Part shown: positions 24,606-33,109 of the stretch, piece by piece
How the letters are laid out: every line of letters starts with the position of its first letter
Numbering within the stretch: position 1 is the stretch's first letter
Source: Bryobacterales bacterium F-183
GTDB taxonomy: Bacteria; Acidobacteriota; Terriglobia; Bryobacterales; Bryobacteraceae
Assembly (NCBI GenBank): GCA_016865505.2
Contig: AP025253.1
Location: forward strand, 1 to 45,950
Direction: 5' to 3'
DNA: 45,950 nucleotides
The notes under the pieces: generated by a model
Database searches by the model: none
Seen by the model: the letters and a program-made list of their open reading frames with translations, nothing else
Told to the model about the DNA's origin: nothing
Translations under genes and position numbers: made by a program

Positions 24606-26381
24606 ATGAGCGACTTACAGCGGCATTTGCTGGGGCTTTGGCTGGAGGAAAACCGACAGCGCTATCTGCCCTTGCCAGAGCGGATCTCCTTCCGCGCGGT
24701 GGACCGGCTGGCTAAAGTGTACGCCCAGTTGCGCCCGCAGGGTCCTGCGCTCCCTACGGCCATCGTGCAGGAAGCCGTGGCGGGATTGACGCACCGGCTG
24801 TCCAACCGTGAGCCCGATTCGAAGAATCCCATCGACTTTTGGAAAGAGCTGACCCAGCGCCAGATTGAAGGCGTGACGGTGAAGCTGCAGGTGAAGTCGA
24901 TTGGCGAGTACGAGGCGGCCGACCCCAATGCGGTTTTGATTGCGCGGAGCCAGGCTTCGAACGCCTTTGCCGAGCGGACGTACCGCGAACTGCTGCGGGA
25001 ACTCGAACCGGAAAAGAAGAACCCCGACGATTTGTACTCGCTGCTCGAATCCTTGAGCGCGGTGATTCAGGTGCAGCCGGTGACGCAGTACCTGTCTGTC
25101 GCGTCGAACCTGGCGTACCAGGCGCTGCGGGACGTGGTGGCCAAGCAGCAGTTTCGCGAAATCCCGGATTCGCCCTGGCCTACGGCGATCCTGCAGCGCG
25201 ACGGCGCGGTGGGTATTGCGCAGTTGCGGCCGATTGAAGCCGACGATCCGTTTCCGCTCGAGCCCGAACGCAAGCAGCGGCTGGTGGAACTCATGTGGAG
25301 CCAGCGCGCCGAACTGTCGGACCTCGACGCCGATGTACTGGATTTGCTGTCGGCCATCTGGCTGCAGCAGGCGCGGACGCCGAACGATCCGGCGTTGGTG
25401 ACCGTCGATGAGTGCTTGCGGTTGCGCGGTCTGGCTCCCAAGATGGGCGGCGCCGGACGCCGCGGCGGCTATACGAGCAAGCAGCGGGAAGAGTTTTTGT
25501 ACGCGCTGGGACGCATCGAATCGACCTGGCTCAAAATGTCGGAGATTGAGACGTACACGGCCAAGGGTCGCCCGCAGAAAACGGCGATTGAGAGCCGGGC
25601 GTTTGTGATGACCACGCGGTTAGGCCAGATGCGGCTGGACGGGCGAATGGACATCCAGCAGTTTATCTTCCGGCCGGGCGATATCTTTTCGCGGTTCCTG
25701 TTTGGGCCGGGGCGGCAAACGGCGCTGTTGAGCGCGAAGGCCGTGCAGTACGACTATTACCGGCACAAGTGGGAAAAGCGGCTGACCCGGTATCTGAGCT
25801 GGTTGTGGCGGATCAATGCGGCCAACCAGGGCGGGGTAACTGCGCCGCTGAAGGTGTCGACCCTGCTCGATTGCGTCGGGCAGGCGGAGACGCATCCGAG
25901 GTTTCCGAACCGGGTGCGGGAGCGGCTCGAAAAGGCGCTCGATACGCTGAAAGAAGATTCGGTGATTTCGGCCTGGCAGTACGAGCGGACGGCAGAAGCT
26001 GAGCTCGAACAACAGCAGAACTGGTATCCGCTGTGGCTGCGTTGGACGGTGAGCATTCAGCCGCCGCCGGAGATCCTTTCGCATTATAAGAGCCTGGGTC
26101 CGGGCCGGGATGCGGCGGCAAATCCAGGGGCCGGCGGCCAGGGCGGGGCATCGAAGGCGACGATCGGGCAGCGGTTGCGGGCACGGCGCGAAGCGTTGCA
26201 GTTGTCGCAGGCTGCGGCGGCGGAACAGATCGGGATCGACCGGAGTTTGCTGAGCCGGATTGAGCAGGACAAGCGGAACCCCTCGCAGAACGATTTGACG
26301 AAGATCGAGCGCTGGCTGGGGGAGAGCGGGGAACCGGGAGATCCGGCAGCGGCCGAGATCGCCAGACATGCCGGCGGGTAG
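24606..26381 (+). CDS. Putative replication initiator-like protein with C-terminal XRE helix-turn-helix
   Basis: About 591 residues. I do not recognise the main body. It has a helical N-terminus, a basic central part (RPGDIFSRFLFG, KAVQYDYYRHKWEKRLTRYLSWLWR) and a Gly-rich linker; residues about 519-573 form an XRE-type helix-turn-helix (TIGQRLRARREALQLSQ... SLLSRIEQDKRNPS). The long DNA-binding-like body, the position next to parA and the nearby iterons suggest an origin-binding initiator, but a large regulator is possible. ATG at 24606 was chosen for a TATACT box upstream; ATG at 24516 would add 30 residues and has no good ribosome site. GTAC is frequent in it, as in the surrounding backbone. 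Confidence 0.6.
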   Translation: MSDLQRHLLGLWLEENRQRYLPLPERISFRAVDRLAKVYAQLRPQGPALPTAIVQEAVAGLTHRLSNREPDSKNPIDFWKELTQRQIEGVTVKLQVKSIGEYEAADPNAVLIARSQASNAFAERTYRELLRELEPEKKNPDDLYSLLESLSAVIQVQPVTQYLSVASNLAYQALRDVVAKQQFREIPDSPWPTAILQRDGAVGIAQLRPIEADDPFPLEPERKQRLVELMWSQRAELSDLDADVLDLLSAIWLQQARTPNDPALVTVDECLRLRGLAPKMGGAGRRGGYTSKQREEFLYALGRIESTWLKMSEIETYTAKGRPQKTAIESRAFVMTTRLGQMRLDGRMDIQQFIFRPGDIFSRFLFGPGRQTALLSAKAVQYDYYRHKWEKRLTRYLSWLWRINAANQGGVTAPLKVSTLLDCVGQAETHPRFPNRVRERLEKALDTLKEDSVISAWQYERTAEAELEQQQNWYPLWLRWTVSIQPPPEILSHYKSLGPGRDAAANPGAGGQGGASKATIGQRLRARREALQLSQAAAAEQIGIDRSLLSRIEQDKRNPSQNDLTKIERWLGESGEPGDPAAAEIARHAGG

Positions 26382-26386
26382 AAGTC

Positions 26387-26467
26387 CGGCTGGTTGTCTG
26401 TCTAGACAGCTAAACAGTGAAACACACCCGACGATTAGACATCTAGACAGGCACACAGTTACAGAGG
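26387..26467 (+). repeat. Octamer-phased array after the initiator-like gene
   Basis: Units: CGGCTGGT, TGTCTGTC, TAGACAGC, TAAACAGT, GAAACACA, CCCGACGA, then a 1-bp slip, TAGACATC, TAGACAGG, CACACAGT, TACAGAGG. It fills most of the gap between the initiator-like stop and the TPR lipoprotein gene and marks the right edge of the replicon core. Confidence 0.75.
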
Positions 26468-26552
26468 AGCGGAGTCCGGCGGAGATGCGCCGCCGTTTGG
26501 GCTTGCTACGTTGATAACGAGTATTCCAGAAGAAGTGGAGATCAGGACGGGA

Positions 26553-28871
26553 ATGACATCGATCCGGACGCATTGGGCAGCCGCGGCGCTGGCCATGCTG
26601 CTATTGACGGCCTGCAAGCCCGATGGACCGAAGAGCCTGGAGCGGGGCAAGGACTTTATGCAGAAGCGCGACTACCAAAGCGCGCTGATTGAGTTTCGCA
26701 ACGCGATCAAGGCAATGCCGAAGGACGCCGAGGCGCACTATCAGACTGCCATGGCGCTGCTGGCTACCGGAGACACCAACGGCGGGCTGTTGTACCTGCG
26801 GCGGGCGGCGGAGATCGACCCGAAGCATGCGCCGTCCCAAACCAAGCTGGCCGAAATGATGGCGATGTCCGGCAGCGCCGATGTGGTGCGCGAAGCGGAA
26901 CGCCGGGCCAAGCTGTTGACCGGGGCGGGGAGTACGGATGCCGATGTCCTGGCCGTGCTGTCGCTGGCGGAGTTGCGGTTGGGCAAAGAGGCGGAGGCCA
27001 CCAAGCGGCTGGAAGATCTGGTGGAGAAGTCGCCGGAAGCGGTGAAGGCGGCGGTGGTGCTGGCGCAGGTCCGGTTGGCGAAGGGCGATGTCGCGGGTGC
27101 GGAAACGATCCTCAAGAATGCGACGCAGGCGGGCGGCGGCAAGCTGTGGGAAGCGTGGCTGGCATTGAGCCGGTTTTATCAGGCACAGAAGAAGCCGGCC
27201 GAAACCGAAGCGGCATTGCGGAAGGTGCTGGAGCTGGATCCCAATAACGAAATGGCGCTGAGCGACCTTGGGTCGCTGCAGTTGGCGACCAACCGGAAGC
27301 AGGATGCCGAGGCGACGTTCCGGCGGTTGAGCGAGCATCCGAGCCGGCGGTATCGCGGCGCGCATGCGTTGTTCCTGTTCCAGACGGGGCAGCGCGAGGA
27401 AGGCGTAAAAGAGCTGGAGCAGCTGTATGCGGACAACCGGTCGAGTCCCACCGTGCGGTCGCAACTGGTGGCGGCGTACCTGCAGACCAATCGTACGGAT
27501 AAGGCGCTGGCGGTGTTGGACGATGCGATCAAGCGGAGTCCGAAAGAAGTAGAGTTGCTGTTGCAGCGCGGCGGATTGCATGCGCAGGCGGGCCGCGTGG
27601 TGGCGCTGGAAACGGACATGCTGAAGGCATTGGAGCTGAATCCGAAGTCACCCGAGGCGCACTATCTGATGTCGCGTGTGTACCGGTCGCGCGGGGATGA
27701 AGCGAATCAGGAGCGGGAGTTGCGGGAAGCGTTGAAGCTGCAGCCGGCGTTGCTGGCGGCGCGCGTCGATTTGTCGCAACGGATGCTGGGATTGAAGGAA
27801 GAAAAAGAAGCGCTGGAGATTCTGGAAGCGGCGCCGGCCGAGCAGAAGGGCGCGCCGCAGTGGGTGTTGCAGCGGAACTGGATTGCGCTGGCCAAGGGAG
27901 ACGTGGAGACCGTGCGGAAGGGCATACAGGCTGCGTACGCGGCTGGCGTGCGTACGCCGGATTTTCTGTTCCAGGATGCGGTGTTAGCGGTGCGGGACAG
28001 GAAGCTTGCCCCGGCGCGGGAGTTGTTGCGCGAGGCGTTGAAGAAGGCTCCGGAAGATACGCGGTACCTGCAGGCGCTGGCCGAGACGTTTTTACTTGAG
28101 AATCCGCAGGGCGGAATGGCGCAGGCGGCGGCCGAGGTCGAGAAGCATGCCGAGCAGTATCCGAAGTCGGCGCTGATGCAGCAGTTTCGAGGTACGTGGC
28201 TGGTGGCGGCGGGACGTCCGGCAGAGGGTCGCGCGGCGTTTGAAGCGGCCAAGGCGTTGCAGCCGGAATCGAAGGCGATTCAGTTCGGGCTGATCCGGAT
28301 CGATTTGGGAACCGGCAATCTGGACGGGGCCCGGAAGGAGATCGGCGAGGTGCTGGCGAAGGATCCCAAGGATCCGGGAGCACACCTGTTGAAGGGCATG
28401 CTGGAGGAGCAGACCGGGGATCGTCAAAAGGCGATGGATTCCTACCGGCAGGTGCTCGAACGCGAACCGTCGAACGCGCTGGCGTTGAATAACCTGGCGT
28501 ACCGGCTGGCGGCCGATCCGGCGAAGCTCGACGATGCGTTGAAGATGGCGCAGAAGGCGAAGGAAGCCGACCCCAACAACCCGGCGATCGACGATACGCT
28601 AGGGTGGATCGAGTACCGCAAGGGTTTGTATTGGAGCTCGGTGCGGCGGTTGGAGTCTGCGACGAAGGATCCGCGTACGGCGACTCCGGTACGGTTGTTC
28701 CACCTGGCGATGGCGTATCAGAAGGCGGGAGACGGAAAGAAAGCGAAGCTTGCCTATGAGCGCGGGGTACAGGCGACGACGGCGATGAAGATGACGCAGC
28801 CTCCGCCGGAAGCGGCGATGGCGAAGCAGGTGTTAGGGATCGCGGGGGCGGCTGCTACCGCCGGGCAATAG
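26553..28871 (+). CDS. TPR-repeat lipoprotein, PrsT-like (second copy)
   Basis: About 772 residues. The signal peptide ends in the lipobox LLLTACK; the mature part is a long TPR array (AEAHYQTAMALLATGD, NPKSPEAHYLMSRVYRSRGD, SNALALNNLAYRLAADP). It is a paralogue of the protein at 173-2362, with the same opening layout (GKDFMQKRDYQSALIEFRNA versus GDQFYKVGRLSEAVIEYRNA). As a PrsT-type scaffold it probably supports EPS or PEP-CTERM export in the periplasm. ATG at 26553 was chosen over TTG at 26511. The coding strand is G-rich (27541-27600: 26 G, 13 C), opposite to the left copy. Confidence 0.85.
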   Translation: MTSIRTHWAAAALAMLLLTACKPDGPKSLERGKDFMQKRDYQSALIEFRNAIKAMPKDAEAHYQTAMALLATGDTNGGLLYLRRAAEIDPKHAPSQTKLAEMMAMSGSADVVREAERRAKLLTGAGSTDADVLAVLSLAELRLGKEAEATKRLEDLVEKSPEAVKAAVVLAQVRLAKGDVAGAETILKNATQAGGGKLWEAWLALSRFYQAQKKPAETEAALRKVLELDPNNEMALSDLGSLQLATNRKQDAEATFRRLSEHPSRRYRGAHALFLFQTGQREEGVKELEQLYADNRSSPTVRSQLVAAYLQTNRTDKALAVLDDAIKRSPKEVELLLQRGGLHAQAGRVVALETDMLKALELNPKSPEAHYLMSRVYRSRGDEANQERELREALKLQPALLAARVDLSQRMLGLKEEKEALEILEAAPAEQKGAPQWVLQRNWIALAKGDVETVRKGIQAAYAAGVRTPDFLFQDAVLAVRDRKLAPARELLREALKKAPEDTRYLQALAETFLLENPQGGMAQAAAEVEKHAEQYPKSALMQQFRGTWLVAAGRPAEGRAAFEAAKALQPESKAIQFGLIRIDLGTGNLDGARKEIGEVLAKDPKDPGAHLLKGMLEEQTGDRQKAMDSYRQVLEREPSNALALNNLAYRLAADPAKLDDALKMAQKAKEADPNNPAIDDTLGWIEYRKGLYWSSVRRLESATKDPRTATPVRLFHLAMAYQKAGDGKKAKLAYERGVQATTAMKMTQPPPEAAMAKQVLGIAGAAATAGQ

Positions 28872-28907
28872 GTAACGCCCGGGGGAGCGCGCGTCTCCTG
28901 TTCTTCG

Positions 28908-30545
28908 ATGGATTTGTACACAATCACCGGCCGCGAGGATGTGGCTGCAGCGGCGCTGGCGCAACAGGGGAAGTCCTGGCGGCGGGGAGCGACGTTTGTA
29001 ACCTCGGTGGTGCTGCATGCGGTGGCGTTGACTGTACTGGCGTACTTTCCGGTGTACGCGCCGATGTTCCTGCTCGATGAGCCGGAGCCGGTGCGTCCGG
29101 AGCGGCGGGTGTTGATTTACTATCCGCCACCGATGCCGCGGCTCAAACAGCAGCAGCCTAAGGTAGAGGCGGCGAGCGAACAGCAGAAGTCCGTACAACT
29201 GGATGTGTCGCCGCGCGCTGCGGAGCGGATTACGAGTCCGCGGGTGAAGATCCGGACGCCGGAGCCGATTTCGATTCGCACGGAAGTGGCGCGGCGGCCC
29301 GTCAACAACGATCAGTTTATCCGGGTACCGGTTCCGAAGATTGCGATGCAGCCTCCGGTGGCGTCGCCTTCGAGCGTGATTGTACAGGCGGTGCCGGCGC
29401 CGCCTCCGTTGCCACCGCCGCCTGTGGTCGCACCTCGTACGCCGGCGCGTACGTTTGTCCCGCCGCCGGTGCAGGCTCGTACGCAGCCTCCGGCGATGCG
29501 GGAAGGCTTGGCGGCAAATGCTGAGGCTCCAAAGCTGGCTACGTTGACGCCTGCTGCGGGGGAGCGGGTCCCCAATGTGATGTCGCGCCGGGAGTTTGTG
29601 CCGCCGCCTCCGCCGGGGGCCAAGCCGGTGAAGCGGGAAATCGGCGTGATTGAAGATCCGAAGGCGCTGGCTTTGGTGGCCGGACCTACGGGCGATGGTC
29701 CGCGCGTGGTGACCGGGCCGAAGCAGATGCTGCCGCCGCCTCCACCGGGAGCGAAGCCGGATCGCCGAGGGGTGGCCGGGGGATCGGGAACGCAGGCGGA
29801 AGCGCCGCCCACGTTACAGGGAATGGCGGGCGCGATGCCGGGTCCGCAGACGATGGTGGTGTTGACGACGAATCCGACACCGGGCGCGCCTCCGCCACAG
29901 CCGCAAGGCAATCGCGACGCACGCATTACGGTAGGCGGGGAAGCGCCGCCGGGTACGGCAACCAGTCGTAGGCCTGCGGGTGGCTTTGTGGCTCCGGGGG
30001 CGGTGGTACGCAGTGCGCCTGGGACAGGCACCGAGGTGGGGGCAGGGGGTCCGCCGGGGATTGGCGCGGGAGGCGTGAAGCCGGCGCCGTCGATTCCAGG
30101 GCCGGGAGTGGCGCGACCGCAGTTCAATAGCACTGGTGCGGTTTCGGTTCCTTTGCGTCCCGGCACAAGAACAGTGAGTGCGGAAGTCGACAAAACGTTC
30201 GCTGGCCGTGTCGTATACAGTACGGTGGTTCCGAGCGTAGCGGGACAGCCGGATTGGGTGTTGTGGTTTGGCGATCCTGTCACGCCAGCGCCACCGCCGG
30301 GGCGTGTGTTTTCCATGCGTCCGCCAATTCCGGAGAAGGCGACGCTGCCGCAGGGTTTGGCCGGATTGCCGGCAAAGACCTGGATACAGGCGCGGTTGAC
30401 CCGGGAAGGTACGCTGACGGGCATTACCGGAGCGAGTCCGGAACTGGCGGCGGCGCTGGGCAAGTGGCTGTTCTATCCGGCGATCCGCAACGGGCAGGCC
30501 GCGGAAGTGGATGTCCTGATCGAGGCGGTGGGGACCGGCCGGTGA
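28908..30545 (+). CDS. TonB-like proline-rich envelope protein
   Basis: 545 residues. A single membrane helix (about 29-48, TFVTSVVLHAVALTVLAYF) follows a short cytoplasmic N-terminus; then come about 380 residues rich in Pro, Gly and Ala with PPPPPGAKP repeated twice. The C-terminus (about 490-540, WIQARLTREGTLTGITGA... KWLFYPAIRNGQ) matches the TonB C-terminal fold pattern. It may link inner-membrane energy or a scaffold to an outer-membrane partner of the export system. There is no ExbB/ExbD nearby. It starts 36 bp after the TPR gene, suggesting one transcript. Confidence 0.7.
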   Translation: MDLYTITGREDVAAAALAQQGKSWRRGATFVTSVVLHAVALTVLAYFPVYAPMFLLDEPEPVRPERRVLIYYPPPMPRLKQQQPKVEAASEQQKSVQLDVSPRAAERITSPRVKIRTPEPISIRTEVARRPVNNDQFIRVPVPKIAMQPPVASPSSVIVQAVPAPPPLPPPPVVAPRTPARTFVPPPVQARTQPPAMREGLAANAEAPKLATLTPAAGERVPNVMSRREFVPPPPPGAKPVKREIGVIEDPKALALVAGPTGDGPRVVTGPKQMLPPPPPGAKPDRRGVAGGSGTQAEAPPTLQGMAGAMPGPQTMVVLTTNPTPGAPPPQPQGNRDARITVGGEAPPGTATSRRPAGGFVAPGAVVRSAPGTGTEVGAGGPPGIGAGGVKPAPSIPGPGVARPQFNSTGAVSVPLRPGTRTVSAEVDKTFAGRVVYSTVVPSVAGQPDWVLWFGDPVTPAPPPGRVFSMRPPIPEKATLPQGLAGLPAKTWIQARLTREGTLTGITGASPELAAALGKWLFYPAIRNGQAAEVDVLIEAVGTGR

Positions 30546-30567
30546 TTTAGGAAGCCGCCTGTTTTTA

Positions 30568-30921
30568 TCATGCTTGGTTCATCGTCGAAGGTGCATTGAG
30601 GTGCGTGTGATGGAAGGCTGTCGGTAGTTTCAGGCCATACCCCACCATACGGTCAAAAGCGATGTGGGCGAACCAGATGAGCCAGAGCGGCGAGGGGAAG
30701 AGGACGGCCAGGATCGCCGGAACCACGAAGGTGTGGGCGAAGTTATAGGCGATGGCGCCGTAGCGCGGCCCAGCGAAATAGCCGAGCATGGCGATGTCCG
30801 GCAAGAGGAAGAGCAGAGCGAAGACAGTCCAGGATCCACCGGTATTTTGATAGAGAAAGGTGGCCAGAGCGAGTTCGGCAGCGGCTTCGAGGCGGAGTAA
30901 GTGAACAGCGTTAGTCTTCAT
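30568..30921 (-). CDS. DUF4260 small membrane protein
   Basis: 117 residues with about four hydrophobic segments and the DUF4260 hallmarks LRLEAAAELALATFLY, LFLLPDIAMLGYFAGPRYGA, YNFAHTF, LIWFAHIAFDRMVGYGLK and FHHTHL. Conserved His residues suggest metal or proton chemistry, but no function is known. The ATG at 30921 directly abuts one arm of the operator shared with the TetR gene, so it is very likely regulated by that protein. It is unrelated to the EPS genes as far as can be seen. Confidence 0.8.
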   Translation of the reverse strand: MKTNAVHLLRLEAAAELALATFLYQNTGGSWTVFALLFLLPDIAMLGYFAGPRYGAIAYNFAHTFVVPAILAVLFPSPLWLIWFAHIAFDRMVGYGLKLPTAFHHTHLNAPSTMNQA

Positions 30922-30975
30922 AGTGAACAGTGTACGCCTTGCTGTGCGGCGCGTCAAGACGTACACTGTTCACTA
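30921..30975. promoter_or_regulatory. 16-bp inverted-repeat operator between DUF4260 and TetR genes
   Basis: TAGTGAACAGTGTACG (30921-30936) and CGTACACTGTTCACTA (30960-30975) are perfect inverted repeats. Each arm contains a 13-bp imperfect palindrome (GTGAACAGTGTAC), the look of a TetR site, so this may be two operators. The arms touch or overlap both start codons (30921 and 30976), implying leaderless or very short leaders. Confidence 0.8.
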
Positions 30976-31530
30976 ATGCCGTATCCCGCAAAAATAGGCC
31001 TCGACGTGATTTTGGACGAAGCCGCCGCGCTGATTGAGGAACAAGGTTTGGACGCGCTTTCGATGCGTGTGCTGGCTGCGCGCCTGGAGGTACGGGCATC
31101 GAGTTTGTACCGCTATTTTTCGGATCGGGAGCAGTTGGAATCGGCGCTGGGCGACCGGGCGGCCGAGGAGTTGCGAATGGCGATGGACCTGGCGATAGAG
31201 GGCAAGAATCCGGCGGACGCCTTTGCCGCCGCTGCCGAGGCTTACCGTGCGTTTGCGAAGGCAAAGCCGGGAGCGTATGCCGTGCTACATCGCAATCCGG
31301 CGGCGACTGAACCACGGAAGCGCTTGTGGCTTACGGTATTGGGTCTGGTAGGCAGGCTGACGGGAGATGCCGATGATACGAGTGCGGCGGTCGCAACGTG
31401 GTCGTACCTACATGGGTTTTGTACGCTTGAGGCTTCCGGATTGTTTGGTGCGAGTGGACCCAAGGAAGGTTTTCGACGAGGCGTTGCCACGTTTGCGAAC
31501 GGGCTACGCGCGTCCCGGAAGGACCACTAA
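30976..31530 (+). CDS. TetR-family transcriptional regulator
   Basis: 184 residues. The N-terminal helix-turn-helix is at about 10-55 (LDALSMRVLAARLEVRASSLYRYF), followed by an all-helical ligand domain of the TetR_C_33 type with YLHGFCTLEASGLFG. It should bind the inverted-repeat operator at 30921-30975 and repress itself and the divergent DUF4260 gene until a ligand binds. ATG at 30976 was chosen: it gives the correct domain start, and codons upstream lie in the operator. The ligand is unknown. A GTGAT/ATCAC hairpin follows the stop (31531-31544). Confidence 0.88.
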   Translation: MPYPAKIGLDVILDEAAALIEEQGLDALSMRVLAARLEVRASSLYRYFSDREQLESALGDRAAEELRMAMDLAIEGKNPADAFAAAAEAYRAFAKAKPGAYAVLHRNPAATEPRKRLWLTVLGLVGRLTGDADDTSAAVATWSYLHGFCTLEASGLFGASGPKEGFRRGVATFANGLRASRKDH

Positions 31531-31568
31531 GTGATTGATATCACTCTTGTCGCGGAGGTATTCCACAA

Positions 31569-31597
31569 TTGACACTCACCACCTGCTCCGTTAACAT
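31569..31597 (+). promoter_or_regulatory. Putative sigma70-type promoter of the beta-helix operon
   Basis: Perfect TTGACA (31569-31574), 17-bp spacer, then TAACAT (31592-31597, 4 of 6 matches). A start of transcription near 31605 would leave a leader of about 18 nt before the ATG at 31623. Confidence 0.5.
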
Positions 31598-31622
31598 CGT
31601 CCCTAGACAAAACGGCTCACCT

Positions 31623-33101
31623 ATGCGAATTTCCAAGCGACGAGAAGCCGGACCCGAATTGCTTCTTTTACTCCTCACTTTATGTTTTGCCGGCCTCACG
31701 ATGCCGGCCGTTCAGGGCGCAGTACTTCACGTTTCCACAACAGGGGACGATAGCGGCGGGTGTACGTTTGAGCAGCCCTGCCGGACGATTACCCGGGCCA
31801 GCCAACGCGCTGTAGCCGGGGATACGGTACAGATTGCTGCTGGCGTGTACGACGAGCGGGTCCGCGTGTCGTTTAGCGGATCGGAAGCCGATGGGTTCAT
31901 CGTCTACCAGGGCCATGACGGTTCCGGCTGCCCGGCCGAGACGTTGGACGACATCAATTCGCGGGGAAAGCGTCCCAAGCCTACCGTGCAGGTGAAGGGC
32001 TTTGACGTCAACGCGAGCTATATCCGGATCGATTGCTTCGACATCACCGGCGTACGCGATGCGGCCGTGGTGATGAGCGAACAGGTTCACGACGTCGAGG
32101 TGTGGAACAACTATGTCCACGACGGTATGGCGGCGGCCATCAACATGCCGCGCGGCGAAGTCATCAACATGCCGTACCGGGTGCTGGTGAAGTGGAATTA
32201 CGTCACCCGGACATCCTATGGATTTTTGGCGTTCTGCCGGGATGAGTGCCTGTTTGAAGAGAACGAAGTGGAGCGCAACATCACGCTCACGGCGGGGTCC
32301 GACATGGACTATTCGCGGTTGTTCGGCGAAGGGCTGACGTTCCGCCGCAACTACTATCACGGCAACAGCACGAAGGATTGCGAGGGCTGCCATATCGACT
32401 GCTTCCAGACCTGGGGTCTGGCGGCGGCGCCGTTTGAAGTGGCGCGCCGGGTGACGATTGACGGCAACGTATGCTTCAACGCGCATCAGGGAATTATTGC
32501 CAACGATGCGACGTCGGCGCGGATTCCGATGGGCAGCCACGCCGATTGGACCGTCACCAACAACATCTTCAACTACGGCCCGGAAGGGTCCCGCATGGCG
32601 TGGTGTGCGCTGTTCACCAAGGTGGACAAGATTCTGTTTGCGCATAACCTGTGCGGCGCCGGCATTGTGGGGTACCGGCAAGGCGCCAACGGACTGCACG
32701 TCAACAATATCCACTTTATGAACGGCCAGAAGCCGTACATGAACGAGAGCGGCGCGACGACGGTAGGGGAACGGAATGTGCTATACAACCCTGCGATCCG
32801 CTATCTGCTGTCGGCGATCGGGCTGAACGATTTGCTGAACCTGGACCCGATGTTTGTGGATCCTGCCAAGGACGATTACCGGATCCGGGAAGGGAGTCCG
32901 CTGATCCGGCAGGGCATGATGACCTTGATCCGGCGTGACCGGTTCCTGCGGGTACGGCCGGATGATGCGCAGCCGGACATTGGTCCGTCGCAGGGTCCGG
33001 GCGGCGGGGAGCGGGAAGAGAAGCCTACGCCTACAGATCCTCCTGGTGATTCCACGGAGGACGAGAAGGTCCCACCGTCACCGCCGGAAGGCCTGGTCTG
33101 A
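31623..33101 (+). CDS. Secreted right-handed beta-helix protein (first tandem copy)
   Basis: About 492 residues. A signal peptide (LLLLLLTLCFAGLTMPAVQG) precedes a parallel beta-helix fold that starts with the typical CTFEQPCRTITRASQRAVAGDTVQIAAGVYDE segment (DUF1565/pectate-lyase-like). Several paired cysteines and conserved HID/CFNAHQG segments suggest a bound ligand or catalytic site. Such proteins near EPS genes can be lyases, epimerases or polymer-binding proteins; the activity cannot be assigned. The C-terminal 40 residues are Pro/Glu-rich. It ends 8 bp before a paralogue and follows a good promoter. The longer frame from TTG at 31569 lies on the -35 box. Confidence 0.75.
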   Translation: MRISKRREAGPELLLLLLTLCFAGLTMPAVQGAVLHVSTTGDDSGGCTFEQPCRTITRASQRAVAGDTVQIAAGVYDERVRVSFSGSEADGFIVYQGHDGSGCPAETLDDINSRGKRPKPTVQVKGFDVNASYIRIDCFDITGVRDAAVVMSEQVHDVEVWNNYVHDGMAAAINMPRGEVINMPYRVLVKWNYVTRTSYGFLAFCRDECLFEENEVERNITLTAGSDMDYSRLFGEGLTFRRNYYHGNSTKDCEGCHIDCFQTWGLAAAPFEVARRVTIDGNVCFNAHQGIIANDATSARIPMGSHADWTVTNNIFNYGPEGSRMAWCALFTKVDKILFAHNLCGAGIVGYRQGANGLHVNNIHFMNGQKPYMNESGATTVGERNVLYNPAIRYLLSAIGLNDLLNLDPMFVDPAKDDYRIREGSPLIRQGMMTLIRRDRFLRVRPDDAQPDIGPSQGPGGGEREEKPTPTDPPGDSTEDEKVPPSPPEGLV

Positions 33102-33109
33102 TTCTTTCT

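Noticed and set aside
24426-26467. Octamer runs read as insertion-sequence ends
   Set aside because: No transposase or target duplication is visible; the regular 8-bp phase and many copies do not fit IS termini.
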